The notes below the pieces were generated by a model. That model was not told the origin of the DNA. It did not search any database and saw only the letters and a program-made list of their open reading frames with translations. This document shows, in pieces, positions 24,097 to 35,183 of a stretch of DNA of 64,000 nt. The translations under genes were made by a program, and so were the position numbers. Source of the stretch: Diatrype stigma (Eukaryota > Ascomycota > Sordariomycetes > Xylariales > Diatrypaceae); NCBI GenBank assembly GCA_022225965.2, contig JAKJXP020000011.1:186001-250000 (forward strand). The letters are read 5' to 3'. The stretch's first letter is position 1. Every line of letters starts with the position of its first letter.

Positions 24097-26430
24097 ATGG
24101 AGGAGGCAGCCAAGTCGATTGAGAGTCTAACGAAACACATCTTGCCCGTAAAACCTCACTGCCTGTCCATATCCGCCACGCGACGGTATCGAGTGCACCC
24201 GGACGACAAGCGATTGGAAGAACAAGACCACAGACCTCTACAGTACAGCACCTTCGTTAGCGATGCAGATCGCGGCGTCACACTGACGCGCGCTTACTTC
24301 GACATACGCGAAGAGCCTGTAAACCCCCACAATGCGACATCGAACGCTCCCACCCCACGATCCGACCCCACGAAACCCATCACCAAACTTTCCCTGAAGG
24401 ATTACAAGAACAGGGCCAAGGCACCCGACGGGGAGTCTACCCCCAAGTCGCGAGCCCCACCCAGCAATCCCGTCGCGCCCAAGACCAAACCGCCACCGCC
24501 TCACTCCAAGCATGCGCCAGGGGCCATCGCGAAAGATATGGAGAGCCTAGCCGAGGCTAAGAAGGGGACGCCGAATTCCAAGACGGAAACAAATCGGCGA
24601 CACAGTCCTTCGCCCGAGACGAAGAAGCGTGCTCCCACGCGCGAAGAAGACACCAGGCCAGCGAAGCGCATAAAAGGGGAAGATGCCAGGCCAAACGCGC
24701 CTAGTGCGCGTCTGCAAAAGGGAGATCCTCGAGATCCTCGAGATCCTCGAGATCCTCCCAACAAACTAGAGCGCAAGATTTCGCACGAGAAGAAGCCATC
24801 TAAAGACTTGAAGTCATTACCGGCCGTGACGACCAATGGACGATCCGCATTGGGTAGCATGGGCAACCGGAGCGCTTCGCCAAAATCTATTGCTCGCGTC
24901 AATGGGTCGCAGAAGTCCATAACGAGCAACGGCACTCCTAAGAAGACCGAAAGCAATTCCCACTCCCAGACTTCCAGTGTTCCCCCATTGCTGTCCCCCT
25001 TGCGAATCGCTGGGTTGGATCCAAAGTCGGAAGACCTCGAAACCATCCGTGCCAGCCCCAAGAAGAAGACGGAGGAGAGTAACAGTACAAAACCTGCAAA
25101 GAAGTCACGCGACGATCGCGAACCATCGCCCAGCCCTAAGAAACGCAAGGTGCCTCTCAAGATCCCCCCACTCTTATCACCCACACTTCCAGCTATCGTT
25201 ATGGAAGAACTAGCCAAGATAAAGAAAACTCCGTCATCAAAAGAACCAAGCCAGAAGAGTCTTCAAGCAGCAGGGTCTCCACAACCACCCGCACAGAAGA
25301 CGGTAAAGTCATCGAAGAGAGAAGAAACAATACACGTGGAGAGCAAGAAAGAACTCGAGAACAAGAAAGAAGTTGTTTTCAAGAAGGAAGAGCCGGAGAG
25401 TTTCATCGTGACTCTGAAGTACAAGAAGCGCATCGCTAAGACGGTGGAGCGACTACTCGTTCTACCTCCGGGAGGGAAGAGGAAAGCTGATGGGTTGAAG
25501 CGAGAGGAACGCTCAGCTAGGGAACGGTCCGACAGTATAGAACCCGGTGCTGCGCGCAAGCGTCCTCGAACAGGAACGGAGATCCACCCCACCGAAGCAG
25601 CCAAACGGCCACGCACCTCAGAAGTCCCCCAACCGTCGACACCGCTACCGAAACAGGCGTCAGCCATGGCGCGGGTTGCGTCCAGCAGTTCCTTAGCTGG
25701 CACCCCTGGTGCAGCGAATGACCTCACCCCTTCTACTCAACAAGCCCCCGAAGCAAAGCGTGTGCCAGTCGATCTTGAGCAAGTCAGGAAGCTACAGTTG
25801 AAGGTTCAGTCTTTCCGCGAACTTGGCACGAGACTCAAGCATGAGCGAGACCGAATCATGCGAAACGCAGGGCCGATCCCGGACGAGAAACACCATACGG
25901 CAATGGGTGCTGGCACGCAATCTCTGCTTGCTTACATGCTAAGCTTCAAGCTAGAGGCTGACTGCCGTGACCTTGAACAGAAGGCTCGCTTTCCCAAGCC
26001 ATGGAAAGATATGATACCACTAATCCGAGCTATCAAAAGCGACTGTCGGAGCAACGGCCAAATGACTGCACTGCTGGTTCGTATCCAAGGCATCTGTCTA
26101 GTTTACCTAGCGCGAGCCTTATGGTCATATCCCAATCAGCCCGAAGCCGCCAAAGATCTTTTACAGAACTCGAAAGACCAGCAGGAAACCTGGCGATTAG
26201 CTGAGAAGACCAGAAGAGGCCTCGGTGTGTACGATGGTAGCAGCAATGCGAACGATGGTGGTCCAGTGGGAAAGCTTATGGACCGGCTCGGCCCGTGGTC
26301 GAGTCCAGAGGAAGCCATTCCGGTCGCCATCGAGATCCTCCGCAAGACGATACGAGTTAGCAGCCAGTGGAAGCCCGCGGATGAGCTGGTCGAGTGCGGG
26401 CACACTTTGACTAACGGCGCTCCCAACTAA
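24097..26430 (+). CDS. Disordered basic nuclear protein, possible AFF/Ebp1-like
   Basis: Single exon, 777 aa from the ATG at 24097 (GACCATGGAGG context). A short folded N-terminal segment (H-C-L-S-I-S through Y-F-D-I-R-E-E) is followed by the motif K-L-S-L-K-D-Y-K-N-R. Then come about 450 residues rich in Lys, Ser and Pro with many S-P sites, N-L-S-like K-K-R-K and K-R-P-R clusters and an in-frame 9-base repeat encoding (R-D-P)n. The last ~220 residues are helical and conserved-looking: an L-K-V-Q-S-F-R-E-L-G-T-R-L-K-H-E-R-D-R helix, then L-L-A-Y-M-L-S-F-K-L-E-A-D-C-R. This resembles the C-terminal homology domain of AFF super-elongation-complex scaffolds and the fission yeast Ell partner Ebp1. 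The resemblance is recalled, not computed, so a transcription elongation role is only a hypothesis. Confidence 0.6.
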   Translation: MEEAAKSIESLTKHILPVKPHCLSISATRRYRVHPDDKRLEEQDHRPLQYSTFVSDADRGVTLTRAYFDIREEPVNPHNATSNAPTPRSDPTKPITKLSLKDYKNRAKAPDGESTPKSRAPPSNPVAPKTKPPPPHSKHAPGAIAKDMESLAEAKKGTPNSKTETNRRHSPSPETKKRAPTREEDTRPAKRIKGEDARPNAPSARLQKGDPRDPRDPRDPPNKLERKISHEKKPSKDLKSLPAVTTNGRSALGSMGNRSASPKSIARVNGSQKSITSNGTPKKTESNSHSQTSSVPPLLSPLRIAGLDPKSEDLETIRASPKKKTEESNSTKPAKKSRDDREPSPSPKKRKVPLKIPPLLSPTLPAIVMEELAKIKKTPSSKEPSQKSLQAAGSPQPPAQKTVKSSKREETIHVESKKELENKKEVVFKKEEPESFIVTLKYKKRIAKTVERLLVLPPGGKRKADGLKREERSARERSDSIEPGAARKRPRTGTEIHPTEAAKRPRTSEVPQPSTPLPKQASAMARVASSSSLAGTPGAANDLTPSTQQAPEAKRVPVDLEQVRKLQLKVQSFRELGTRLKHERDRIMRNAGPIPDEKHHTAMGAGTQSLLAYMLSFKLEADCRDLEQKARFPKPWKDMIPLIRAIKSDCRSNGQMTALLVRIQGICLVYLARALWSYPNQPEAAKDLLQNSKDQQETWRLAEKTRRGLGVYDGSSNANDGGPVGKLMDRLGPWSSPEEAIPVAIEILRKTIRVSSQWKPADELVECGHTLTNGAPN
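24724..24760 (+). repeat. 9-bp coding tandem repeat GATCCTCGA x4
   Basis: Four near-perfect GATCCTCGA units encode repeated Asp-Pro-Arg in the disordered region of the protein. Confidence 0.9.
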
Positions 26431-28144
26431 TCATCACGCTCCACTGGATCCGATATGGACAGACCGAATCATGTACTAAGACGACAAACACTCTGCACGC
26501 AGATGCTTTGTGGCACCCCTTTCTAGCAACCTGTACATTACGAACCATGATTTTGACGAAATGATACCAATGTCGATTTGATCTCTTTGTTTTTTGGCCC
26601 GTCTTCATTGCAGGCGTTCCGCGAAGGCGCGGTGTTTTTCCGACCATCTATCTTGGCAAAAGGGGTTTATCTTGTCACGGCCGAAGCTACAAGCAGATAG
26701 GCAGGGGAAGAGGAGTGGGGAGCTTTGACGGTATTTTCTTTTAGTGGAACTACAGTTTCCAAATATATTACTTCCCCATGACTTTCCATAACCGGCAGAC
26801 AGGGTAGCTAGAAAGGTGGCCATGCTGTGGTTCAGAGCCAGCGAATACGCGGGTGATAGTGAAAGAAATCTAAATAAATAATCATCGTTTGAACAACCAT
26901 GGCCGGGGAACGAACCGAGCCGAAAATCCAGACCTCTTTCCTCTGTTGGTTTTGTCCTTTGTGTGGAAGCATGTGTACGAACTGCCGAAGGGAGACGGTA
27001 AGGAGGCAGTAGACAGGCAGGTAGGCAAGAAGGTGTCAGGGGAGGAGTCAGCCGGGGCGGAGCGGAATACACGCCAGCCACGTTTAACAAGATGGGATAG
27101 GGGCAGGGGAGGGGGTACAGTTACACCGAATATCTAGAAGACGGTGGCATATGCGTGTGTGGATTGGTCGGGGTGGTTTGGTCTCGTCCGATCTGGTCTG
27201 ATCTGGTTGCGAGGCTGTTGCGAGGCTGTTGCTTGCTGCTTGCTTTTGGTAGTTCGAGCAGCCCGGTCGCGAGTTGCGCTGGAGTTGATGCGATGCTACG
27301 TATGTTTCCTACGTTAAGTGCTTAGATACGTAAGTTGCTTGGTCTAGTTGCTTCCTCCTTGATTGATATCCCCACGGATTGGCCGAGCAAATGCAAATGC
27401 AAAGAAATAATGTTATATGTTCTATTCTGCTTGCTATGAGACTGTCATGTGCTAACTGTGTTTCTGTTCGTGTCTGTCTGATGTGCTACTTGTTCTCCGG
27501 ACGGAGTCCTTTATGTCCCTCGGTGAAGTAAACGGTATTTCAACTAGCAATAAGTCTTCTTTCGACGGTAAGCTGTAGCTATATCGTGATTATACTGCGA
27601 GGCCCAGCTATTAATAGGAGGTATCATGATATCTATCATGTGGGCGGTCAAAGCAAATTCGAACGTTCAAAGCAGGGTCGTTTTCTCAGCGTTACGGCCT
27701 ATTTATTAATGGTGCCTTATTCAAGGGGTTCGGGAATTCGCTAAGTACCCCCCCTGGGTAGCTCCATGGTTATTCACATACCTTCTATAAAAGCTACATG
27801 AATTATGCCAATACTATGCCATGTGCTGTGATGCCGAGAACTATAGAGCAGCTGATAGGTAAGAGAGAGTTAGAAAGAAAACAGAAGAAAGGGACGATTC
27901 TCGAGCGTATGGAAGCTATAGGGGTGGAAACCGCCCCTTTTATAGCCGTGGAAGCTCCTACGTGCATACAGGGGATGCATGTGGATCCTTATATTCCGCC
28001 CCCTATTACATTATCCCATTATATATTGATGTTTCCATATACATAGTATTCGTCTTTTGGCATTGGAACATATATCTACAAGTTATGCATATTGTAGTCT
28101 CTAGAAATTAGGATGTAGTAATAGCAACATGATATATCTCGAAT
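26431..28144. other. Intergenic region with decayed repeat copy
   Basis: No intact gene. It contains copy 2 of the dispersed repeat (27795-28025), listed separately. Sequence before about 27500 has the ordinary intergenic look, with G-T-rich strings at 27160-27260. Confidence 0.5.
27795..28025 (+). repeat. Degenerate dispersed repeat, copy 2
   Basis: Counterpart of 345-575, with the same ordered blocks. The open frame 27798-28046 gives an 82-residue peptide containing I-E-Q-L-I-G-K and K-G-T-I-L-E-R-M-E-A-I-G that parallels the copy-1 peptide (I-E-Q-L-L-G-N, T-I-L-D-L-W-K-L-W-G). This copy keeps a longer open frame, so it may be closer to the ancestral coding sequence. Family unknown. Confidence 0.5.
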
Positions 28145-30825
28145 TTACAGGTTATGTTCCTTCAGCAACATTGCAGAACAAAATGATATGATGGCACATA
28201 TCAAAGAAACGCCTAGATAGCCCAGTAGGTAGTGCGTTAGTCACAATCTAATAGTGCATTGGGGAAGGGTAGAACAGAAAAGGCTGTGTGGGAGTGGAGG
28301 TTGCCTGCATACCATGGCTATACTCAAGACCGTCGATATAGGACTCCACCACTGCTTTTGCAACCCGTGGAGGTGCCTCGTCGAGATATTCCACACGTGC
28401 TACAGCGTTTCTGATGACCTGTTGAAGAGAATTTTTGTCAGAAAATACGGAGAAGACGGACATCGTGTCGATAATCGATATATACTGGGATCATGCCTAC
28501 CTCTTTGACCTGCGAACCATTGAGGCCAAGCTCAAAGAGCCTCGGCGCTAGAGTCCGTCGCAGTACACTGAGCGTAGCTGCACTCGTTAGAGCCATGCCG
28601 AGGATGGTCCCAATGGGCATCGTCAGGAACAGCCCTGAAGCAGCAACAGCCTTGTCGGCTGGATCGATGGACGCTTGGAGGGCGATAAATACAGCGCTCA
28701 TGGCGATTCCCGTCCCGAAACCGCTTCGAGGTATATGTTAGCGAAGACCTAGTCATTGCGTTATTACGTTATAGAAGACAGTTTGGTACTCACCCAGGGA
28801 CGATGTACAGCGATTCCGCCCAGTTCGTGTGCCCATTCCACCGGAGAATCAGGAGAGTGTAGCTTAGCATGGCGCTACAGCCGGCAAACATCAGCAAGGT
28901 CTTGTATCGGCCAGTCCTGGGATTCGTATGTTAGCCTTTTCCCCCATTCCTCATCTGACCCAGACGATGACACGAGAGACCAGCCGCCGTAATCCACGTA
29001 CCTTCGTATCCAGATCCCCGACAGGATCCCACCAGCAGCGTTCCCGACAACGGCTGGGAATAGATGCGCGCCGGCCACCGCGTTCGATGACCTGCTCGTC
29101 ACCTGGAAGTACAGCGGGACGGAGAACATCATCTACAATACCAATATGATATGATGACACGTTAGAACTCCAAACACAAGAAAGGGAAATCAAACTTGAT
29201 CATGCGTCGCCCCCAGACTCGAATCGATAGACTCACCGAAAGCTGGGCGGCCCCCTGAAAGCAGCTGACGAGGTAGCAGAGGACGACGTTCCGGTTCCGC
29301 AGCAGCCGCAGCGGGAAGATCGGTTCTCTCGCCACGTAGACCTCGACGACGGCGAAGAGTAGGAGCAGCACGGCGCCGACGGCGAGTAGGGCGAAGATCA
29401 GGGGGTGCGTCCAGGCTACCTTTTGGCCCCCTATTTCGATGGGCAGGAGCAGCGCCAGAAGCCCGGTGCCCAGCAGCAGGGCGCCGAGGAAGTCGACCCT
29501 GGCGAGCCGGCTACGGCTACTACTGCTGCTAGCGTTCTTATCGCGGCTGTTGTTGGCGGTCAGCGGCGGGAGGACGATGTAACACAGGAGCATGGCTGCG
29601 GCGAAGATGGGCGTCTGTCCGAGGAAAGACCTGGTATTTCTCACGTGTCAGTCATGCTATGCCACATCAACTGTCTCTTCAGGGGTAAACCTGATTTACG
29701 CATTTAACATACCATCTCCAGCCGACTGTGTCTGCCAGCCAACCGCCGATCGGGCCCCCTAGGCTCCTGCCGAGGGTGGATATGACATTCAAGTAGCTTT
29801 GCCACGAAGCCACTTCTCTAAGCGGTGCCAGGTCTGTAAAGACGGAAATGCCACGGTCAGTCAGTCAGTCAGTCATAGACATGCTTTATTGTAAAATTAT
29901 CGGAGGTAAATCCTAGAATAACCTACCGGTGATAATCAAAGCGCAGAGGATACTCAGGCCCGACCCCCCGGATCCCGATATCGCGCGACCAAGGATGACT
30001 TGCCATAGAGACTGGCCAATACCTCTTTGTCGAATTTGTAAGCATACGACGCGAATATGGTTCTAGGTGATGGGGTTATAAACTTACATCAATCCACTGA
30101 TTCGTTTGTGTGTTAGTCAGCGGGTAGTTGCATCAGGGGTGTAAATATGGGGGTGTAAAGGGGCATGGCAACGTACCAACCCGTGGCAAACAGACTGAAG
30201 CATATCAACAGGATGACCTTTCGGCCGTAGATATCGCTGAGTTTTCCGTACTAAGGGGGCCACAAACGCCAAACATTAGCCAAAAGAGCCATACCTCGCC
30301 TTTCCCGTGGCCCTCGGCACCGCACCAGTAACCTACGATAGATTGAGTAGCGACAGCGGCCAGCATGAAAGAGATGAGGAGCCAACTCGAGTCTTCGAGA
30401 TCGTCGAACTCAGACGCAATCACGGGATGCGTGGCCATGACCAGCGAGCCGTCGGCGTTGGAAGTGAACACCCCTATGAGGAGCGAAATGACGACTCTCG
30501 CGATGTAGACATGGCTGTACTGCTGCTCCGAAGGCTTATGGGCTGCAGCCTTCTTGGGCTTATTCGCCTCTTCATCGGACGATAGGGGGGCACAGGCCCC
30601 GTACCCTTTTGGCTGTCCATGATGAAAGTCTCCCTCTTCTTCCAAGCTGGAGGTGCTGGAAAAGATGAGACTCGAGGTCGCGCTCGAATCGCTGGGACTA
30701 CGATTGCGAGTTGGGAGGAGCCTCGCCGTCTCGGTGCTAGCTATTGCGGAAGTCTTGGGTATCGCCATTGTGTTGTTTGTTACTAGTTTGTTACCTGGGG
30801 GCTGCACAGACAAGCCCTCGCTCAT
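28145..30825 (-). CDS. MFS transporter, 14-TM DHA2/Fnx1-Vba type
   Basis: Eleven exons on the minus strand: 30337-30825, 30177-30250, 30088-30096 (9-nt microexon), 29927-30024, 29713-29833, 29237-29630, 29002-29132, 28794-28916, 28501-28723, 28313-28418 and 28145-28212. Every junction keeps frame; 611 aa. After a Ser-rich cytosolic head come about 14 membrane segments. T-S-N-A-D-G-S-L-V-M-A-T, S-S-W-L-L-I-S-F-M-L-A and the motif A loop G-K-L-S-D-I-Y-G-R-K match the vacuolar basic amino acid (Vba) and Fnx1 transporters, which are proton antiporters. The last exon adds V-S-L-I-C-A-I-I-S-F, the final membrane helix, and ends K-E-H-N-L; stopping at the in-frame TAG at 28248 would lose it. Substrate is not decidable from sequence; drug export is the alternative. 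Confidence 0.9.
30088..30096 (-). other. 9-nt microexon of the MFS gene
   Basis: TGGATTGAT lies between AATCAG and GTAAGT. It supplies C-G-L-I across two split codons, so the protein reads F-A-T-G-C-G-L-I-G-I-G-Q-S-L-W-Q, which matches the conserved loop and helix 3 of this family. Skipping it removes three residues without shifting the frame. Confidence 0.75.
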
Positions 30826-32320
30826 TCATTGACCGTTGCTAGGGAATATTATCAGCGAACTCATATTGTCATGACACCATCTTCATTCAAATTATGCCAT
30901 TATTTAATTTGACAAAACCAGATGCGAATTTTCCAGGTGTGGCAACATTCCCCGAAGACCGTGACGTGACTGAAGGGAGCGGCCCTGCGGATCTAGAAGC
31001 CTCTGATATGTCCGGGCCTAATAAAGGCGTCATTATCAGCCCGATCACGACATTGCTATCCACCCACTCGGGTCCTGTCGAGAGACGATAAAGAGAAAGG
31101 CGCCTTACCTAGGTTTTCGAATAGGAATCAATTCATCTCCTATGCAGCGTTCGAGTCCTTATTCAGCCGCATACCTGGCCATTTCCGATTGGCTGGGTAT
31201 GATGCAGTGTTCTGTTGAAGAGAAACAGAGTGTCAAGATGTTTCTCAGACATTCTTATCCTATTACTCGACCAGCAATTCGAAGTTTGGGTCTCACACAT
31301 TTGGTGCTACTTGATCCTACATGATCAAAGGCCCGAGTGTTTTCGGGAATAAAACCAAATCGATTATAACACCATTTGGCGGTATGTACACCGAGTGATG
31401 GTACAGACAGGCGGATAGGGGTTCTATATGATATTTACATAGCTACCGCAATATGCCTAATAAACCAGCACCGCATTCCCAATGCTGGTCTTTCGCATGA
31501 AGAACATGTCACATTTCGCAGCAAATTAATCCACGATGTAAGAACAACAGACATAGACCTATCTACACCACGAACAGAGGCGATGGCTTTGAATATCAGG
31601 AGTGCTTAGTAAGTATGACCTCTCACTTCCTCCCAGATACGAAAGACAATATTTGTGACGGAATGCTACACGGTACAACTATTAATTTGGGAACTCGTTA
31701 GTTCCGTCTCACCGCAATCTGAAGGTTAGGCATCGTTCAAAAAGATAGAGGATTCCGCCTATCTGGGGTAGCAAGCGGCACAGCCAAGCAATAGTTGAAC
31801 CCGTCCGACGAATCCATCGAGTCCAGGCGCATACACAGTCTACATGCACCACTCTACTGACGATGCGCAGGTTTGGGTCTATTCAAACCTAGCTATCTAG
31901 AGACGGACGGTGTTTCGCTGACCTCATCACTAGGCAAAGTGATGATGTTCGCTCATCAGATCTATGCATTCACGGGCCAAACATTGCTGTCGAGCTTAAT
32001 TAATTTGTAGTTATCGAACCTACCAGGGGGGCGGAGTCATCCGTTGAACTGTCCAATGCCATGGCGGGATTGAACCATGGCGTGCTGGTGTGGGCTCGTT
32101 GCATCAGCCCTACCGGATCTGCACAGATCAGCGCTCGCCTCGCCTCGCTTGACCATGCGACGACGGCATCGATCTCTTAGATGGCATATCATCAAATGTG
32201 CTTGAAAGGAATGCCATATATTGTTTGCTCCAGGGTTTTGTCAAGGTATCACGTGATGGAACGAATGTGGTTTAGAAATGACAACGACATACCCGCTCGC
32301 GGGTATGCTACCCCTTACGA
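30826..32320. other. Intergenic region, nothing recognised
   Basis: About 1.5 kb upstream of the MFS gene with only short open frames. Codon use and composition give no coding signal that I trust. Confidence 0.45.
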
Positions 32321-32339
32321 TCTCTCCGCTGTTGGGCGT

Positions 32340-33310
32340 AGCAGGGGCGGATAGGACGTAAAAATCGCGAGTCGACCTAGTGCCGTCGAGACTGAGCATC
32401 ACAGCCCCGGTTTTGTTGCAGGAGATAGAGGCCGGCCGCCTCTTCGTGGCGCCGTACGGGCTTCCCTTCGGCAGGAGGGTGATGGCGATGTCGCCCTGGT
32501 GGCCTACGAAGGTGCCATGAACCCGCTCCGGGGCCACGGGCATGGTCACCATAAGATCCTGGATAGCCGCTACCGGCACCTCCGCGAGGTTGGTCGGGCG
32601 GCCACCTGCTGCCGGATCCGCCACGAGTTCGGGATCGTGCCGGGCGGGAGGGCGGCCCTAGTGGGAGCTATACGCCCCGGCAAGTCGACTTGCGCTCCTT
32701 CGGCGGTGACGAGAGCCGGAGGTGGATATTGTAACTAGTATATCTTCCAAGGTAAGTAGATAGTTCGGGAAGGTGTCTTTTATTCCGGGCGTACACAAGT
32801 GCCCGAACAGATGATTTATATAGCTGGCCGAGGTGGAAAGAGATCGTTATCGAGACGGGTGCTGTGCTGTTTGAATGGCACAGTCGGATATATCTCGCCA
32901 TCGGGCAAGTACAGATAGATCCAAGCCCCTGTAACTCTCCTATCCGGTCGCCATGCGTCGGACCTCCACGAGATCGACGGCCAGAGCGGGTCTGTGCTAT
33001 GACGCCTGGGCGGGCTGAAATTGGACCTCGCCCTGGTGAACTGGGTCCGGCCAAGTCACCGAGTACAGCGCCAACGGCACTGTCATCTTCCACGCGTTAT
33101 TTGACAGCGAGGGGGGGAGGTGGCGGGCGCGCAGAACTGCCGGGCTATTCGTCCGATACGGCGGCGGTGGTTGCCGAGCAGGATGGACATGGGGTGACGA
33201 CTGTCTGGGTGAGTTGGAATAGTGATACCCAGACGGTGTATCGGCTGTTCAGGTGGGATAGTATCGTAATGTCTGGCCACGCACTTGATGCCCCTGGTAA
33301 TAGTTTGTAA
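32340..33310 (+). pseudogene. Decayed fungal arylsulfotransferase (ASST) family gene
   Basis: Fragments in several frames follow the order of fungal ASST proteins. First R-V-D-L-V-P-S-R-L-S-I-T-A-P and G-R-L-F-V-A-P-Y-G (about 32365-32465). After a gap and frame change, Y-E-G-A-M-N-P-L-R-G-H-G-H-G-H and I-L-D-S-R-Y-R-H-L-R-E-V, then H-E-F-G-I-V-P-G-G-R-A-A-L-V. Next V-D-L-R-S-F-G-G-D-E and I-E-T-G-A-V-L-F-E-W-H-S (about 32830-32880). After a large loss, Q-V-T-E-Y-S-A-N-G-T-V-I-F-H-A and finally T-T-V-W-V-S-W-N-S-D-T-Q. Stops, shifts and deletions between blocks rule out a working protein. Intact members are large beta-propeller enzymes, usually secreted or membrane-tethered, thought to move sulfate between phenolic substrates. 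The matches are to remembered family motifs. Confidence 0.7.
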
Positions 33311-35183
33311 GTTGTTCGTAACAGGTTCGAAATTAAGGCGACCCTCCTATGATTACAATTAAGTTATCGTCGAAGCAGTTGGCGGCGCCGGAACGTTCTG
33401 ACCAGGACTGATGCCATTGGTGTCAACTAGGAATTAGATTTTAGTCAAAGTGCAGTTACTGGACAACGCCTACTTCCGGCCTCTGGACGTAGCAAAGATG
33501 ATGATGCGTGGACCGAACTGTGATGGCAGTATACAAAACTTATTCGAACGATGCATGAGTAAAAGTATTTCTCTCTCCCCCTTCCCACATATAATGTAAT
33601 TGTCTCGTACTACGCTATGTATGTAATGTCGTTGCTGTTCATGCTCTCCTACAATGTGGCAGTAAGTTGTTGAAGATGAATACTAGTAAGGGCTGTGACT
33701 TGTTCTCTATCCTCCTCTTCTCTCCTCTCTCCTTTTGTGTTCTTCCAACATTAAGGTATAACACTTTTCTTAACGAGGAAGGGGGCGACTGAATTTGAAG
33801 TGATATGGAATTAATAAACTAATCTAGCCTACACCATAACTTGATATAAGAAAAATTTTAATTGTGTTTGTACCAAAACAATAAACATGGTCATTATTGA
33901 AAACTTTTAGTTGAAGGATTCTGGTCATAGATAATCACAGCTTCCATAATACGAAATACGCAAATTGGTTAATGTTTCTAATCGTATTTCTTAACGGCTT
34001 ATTAGTGAGGCCCCGCCACCGGTCGGTGTGAGGGCAAGTGGGGGTTTGCACTGTATTTTAAGCGCACTCGAAGAGGAAGTAGCCAAAGGGATATTCTGTT
34101 TATGGACTCTGACCTTATTGGAAAAGGTTAGTAACATCGGGTTTTGTCATTGCTTCACTGCTTTTTTTGTTCCTTCGAAGGGGTTAATAGCCAAAGATGG
34201 AATGCCCCCCATTGAAAAAGATTACTAATATCAGGTTTTGTCACAAGCTCAATTTCACTGCATTTTTAGCCCCCTCTGAAGGGGTTGATTGAGAAAAATG
34301 GAACTCCGCCATTGGCATTGCTTCGCTGCATTTTTGACCCCAACGAAGGTCATTGCACATAGTTGAGCGATAGGGCACCCTTTGACTATAATGCGCCATT
34401 ATATGTGTATATCTATTAACCAATCAATGAACTGTTTAATCATACGACCCTTGCTTGATTTACTTATTTCTGTACTTCGTGTTCAAGTACCTGGTTACTT
34501 AAGCTTGCTCACCACTTACCATCCCCCCCTTTCCCTCTTATAGGAGGACTATGAAAAGCAAACTGGATAAGTGATCAACGGCACATCCGTTACCTTTTTC
34601 TACAATACGGGCGTCAAGAACAACAAATAAACAACCACCACATAAACAACCACCACCGTATAAATCGTGCTACTGTCTGTGTTTCTAGATATGGTGTGGT
34701 TAGGTGGGTGATTTCTGACAACCAAAATTGACAACATCCTTCCTCTCCCCCTTCCCCTTTTCCTGCTTTCCTTCTCTTCTCTACATTTCCACGCGGAGAA
34801 TCAACTAGAAAATTTATAATTAACTGCACACGTGAGTTGACATGGCTAGATAGACAAGGTAGAAGTAGCCGACAGACAACTAGCCATGTAGCCATCTAAC
34901 AAAACAGCCAAGTAAATGCGAGTTAGGCAGGCAAGAGGTAGATAAGCAGGTAGCTATCCTGGTGGCATGAGTTCATATTTTTATTCCATCCATCCATCCG
35001 TCTATCTACCTACTTTCCCCTCTCTTATCATTTTAAGCCAGACAGCCACCCCTTTACTCATAGCATGGCACGGCAGAATTATAAGGTCGCGTGTCGTAAA
35101 CGTCAATCACTCAGCATGTTTATCATGATCTCCTTTGTCTAAGTAGTCAAAAAATAGCTAAGTAGGTCCACAGAGAGAAACTC
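33311..35183. other. Gene-free, moderately AT-rich region
   Basis: About 1.9 kb with no gene. It contains the ~100-bp tandem repeat at 34043-34350 and AT-rich DNA at 33740-34000. A CATC/TCCATCCATCC run lies near 34990. The end is the 3' flank of SEC31. Confidence 0.5.
34043..34350 (+). repeat. Imperfect ~100-bp tandem repeat, about 3 units
   Basis: A partial unit (34043-34080) is followed by units at 34081-34188, 34189-34290 and a shortened one at 34291-34350. Each has AGCCAAAG or GAGAAAAA, an ATTG...AAAAGGTTA/GATTACTAA middle, a TTTGTCA block, TTCACTGC(A)TTTTT and a CGAAGGGGTTAAT/GATT end. Divergence is high, so the array is old. No coding sequence is apparent. Confidence 0.7.
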
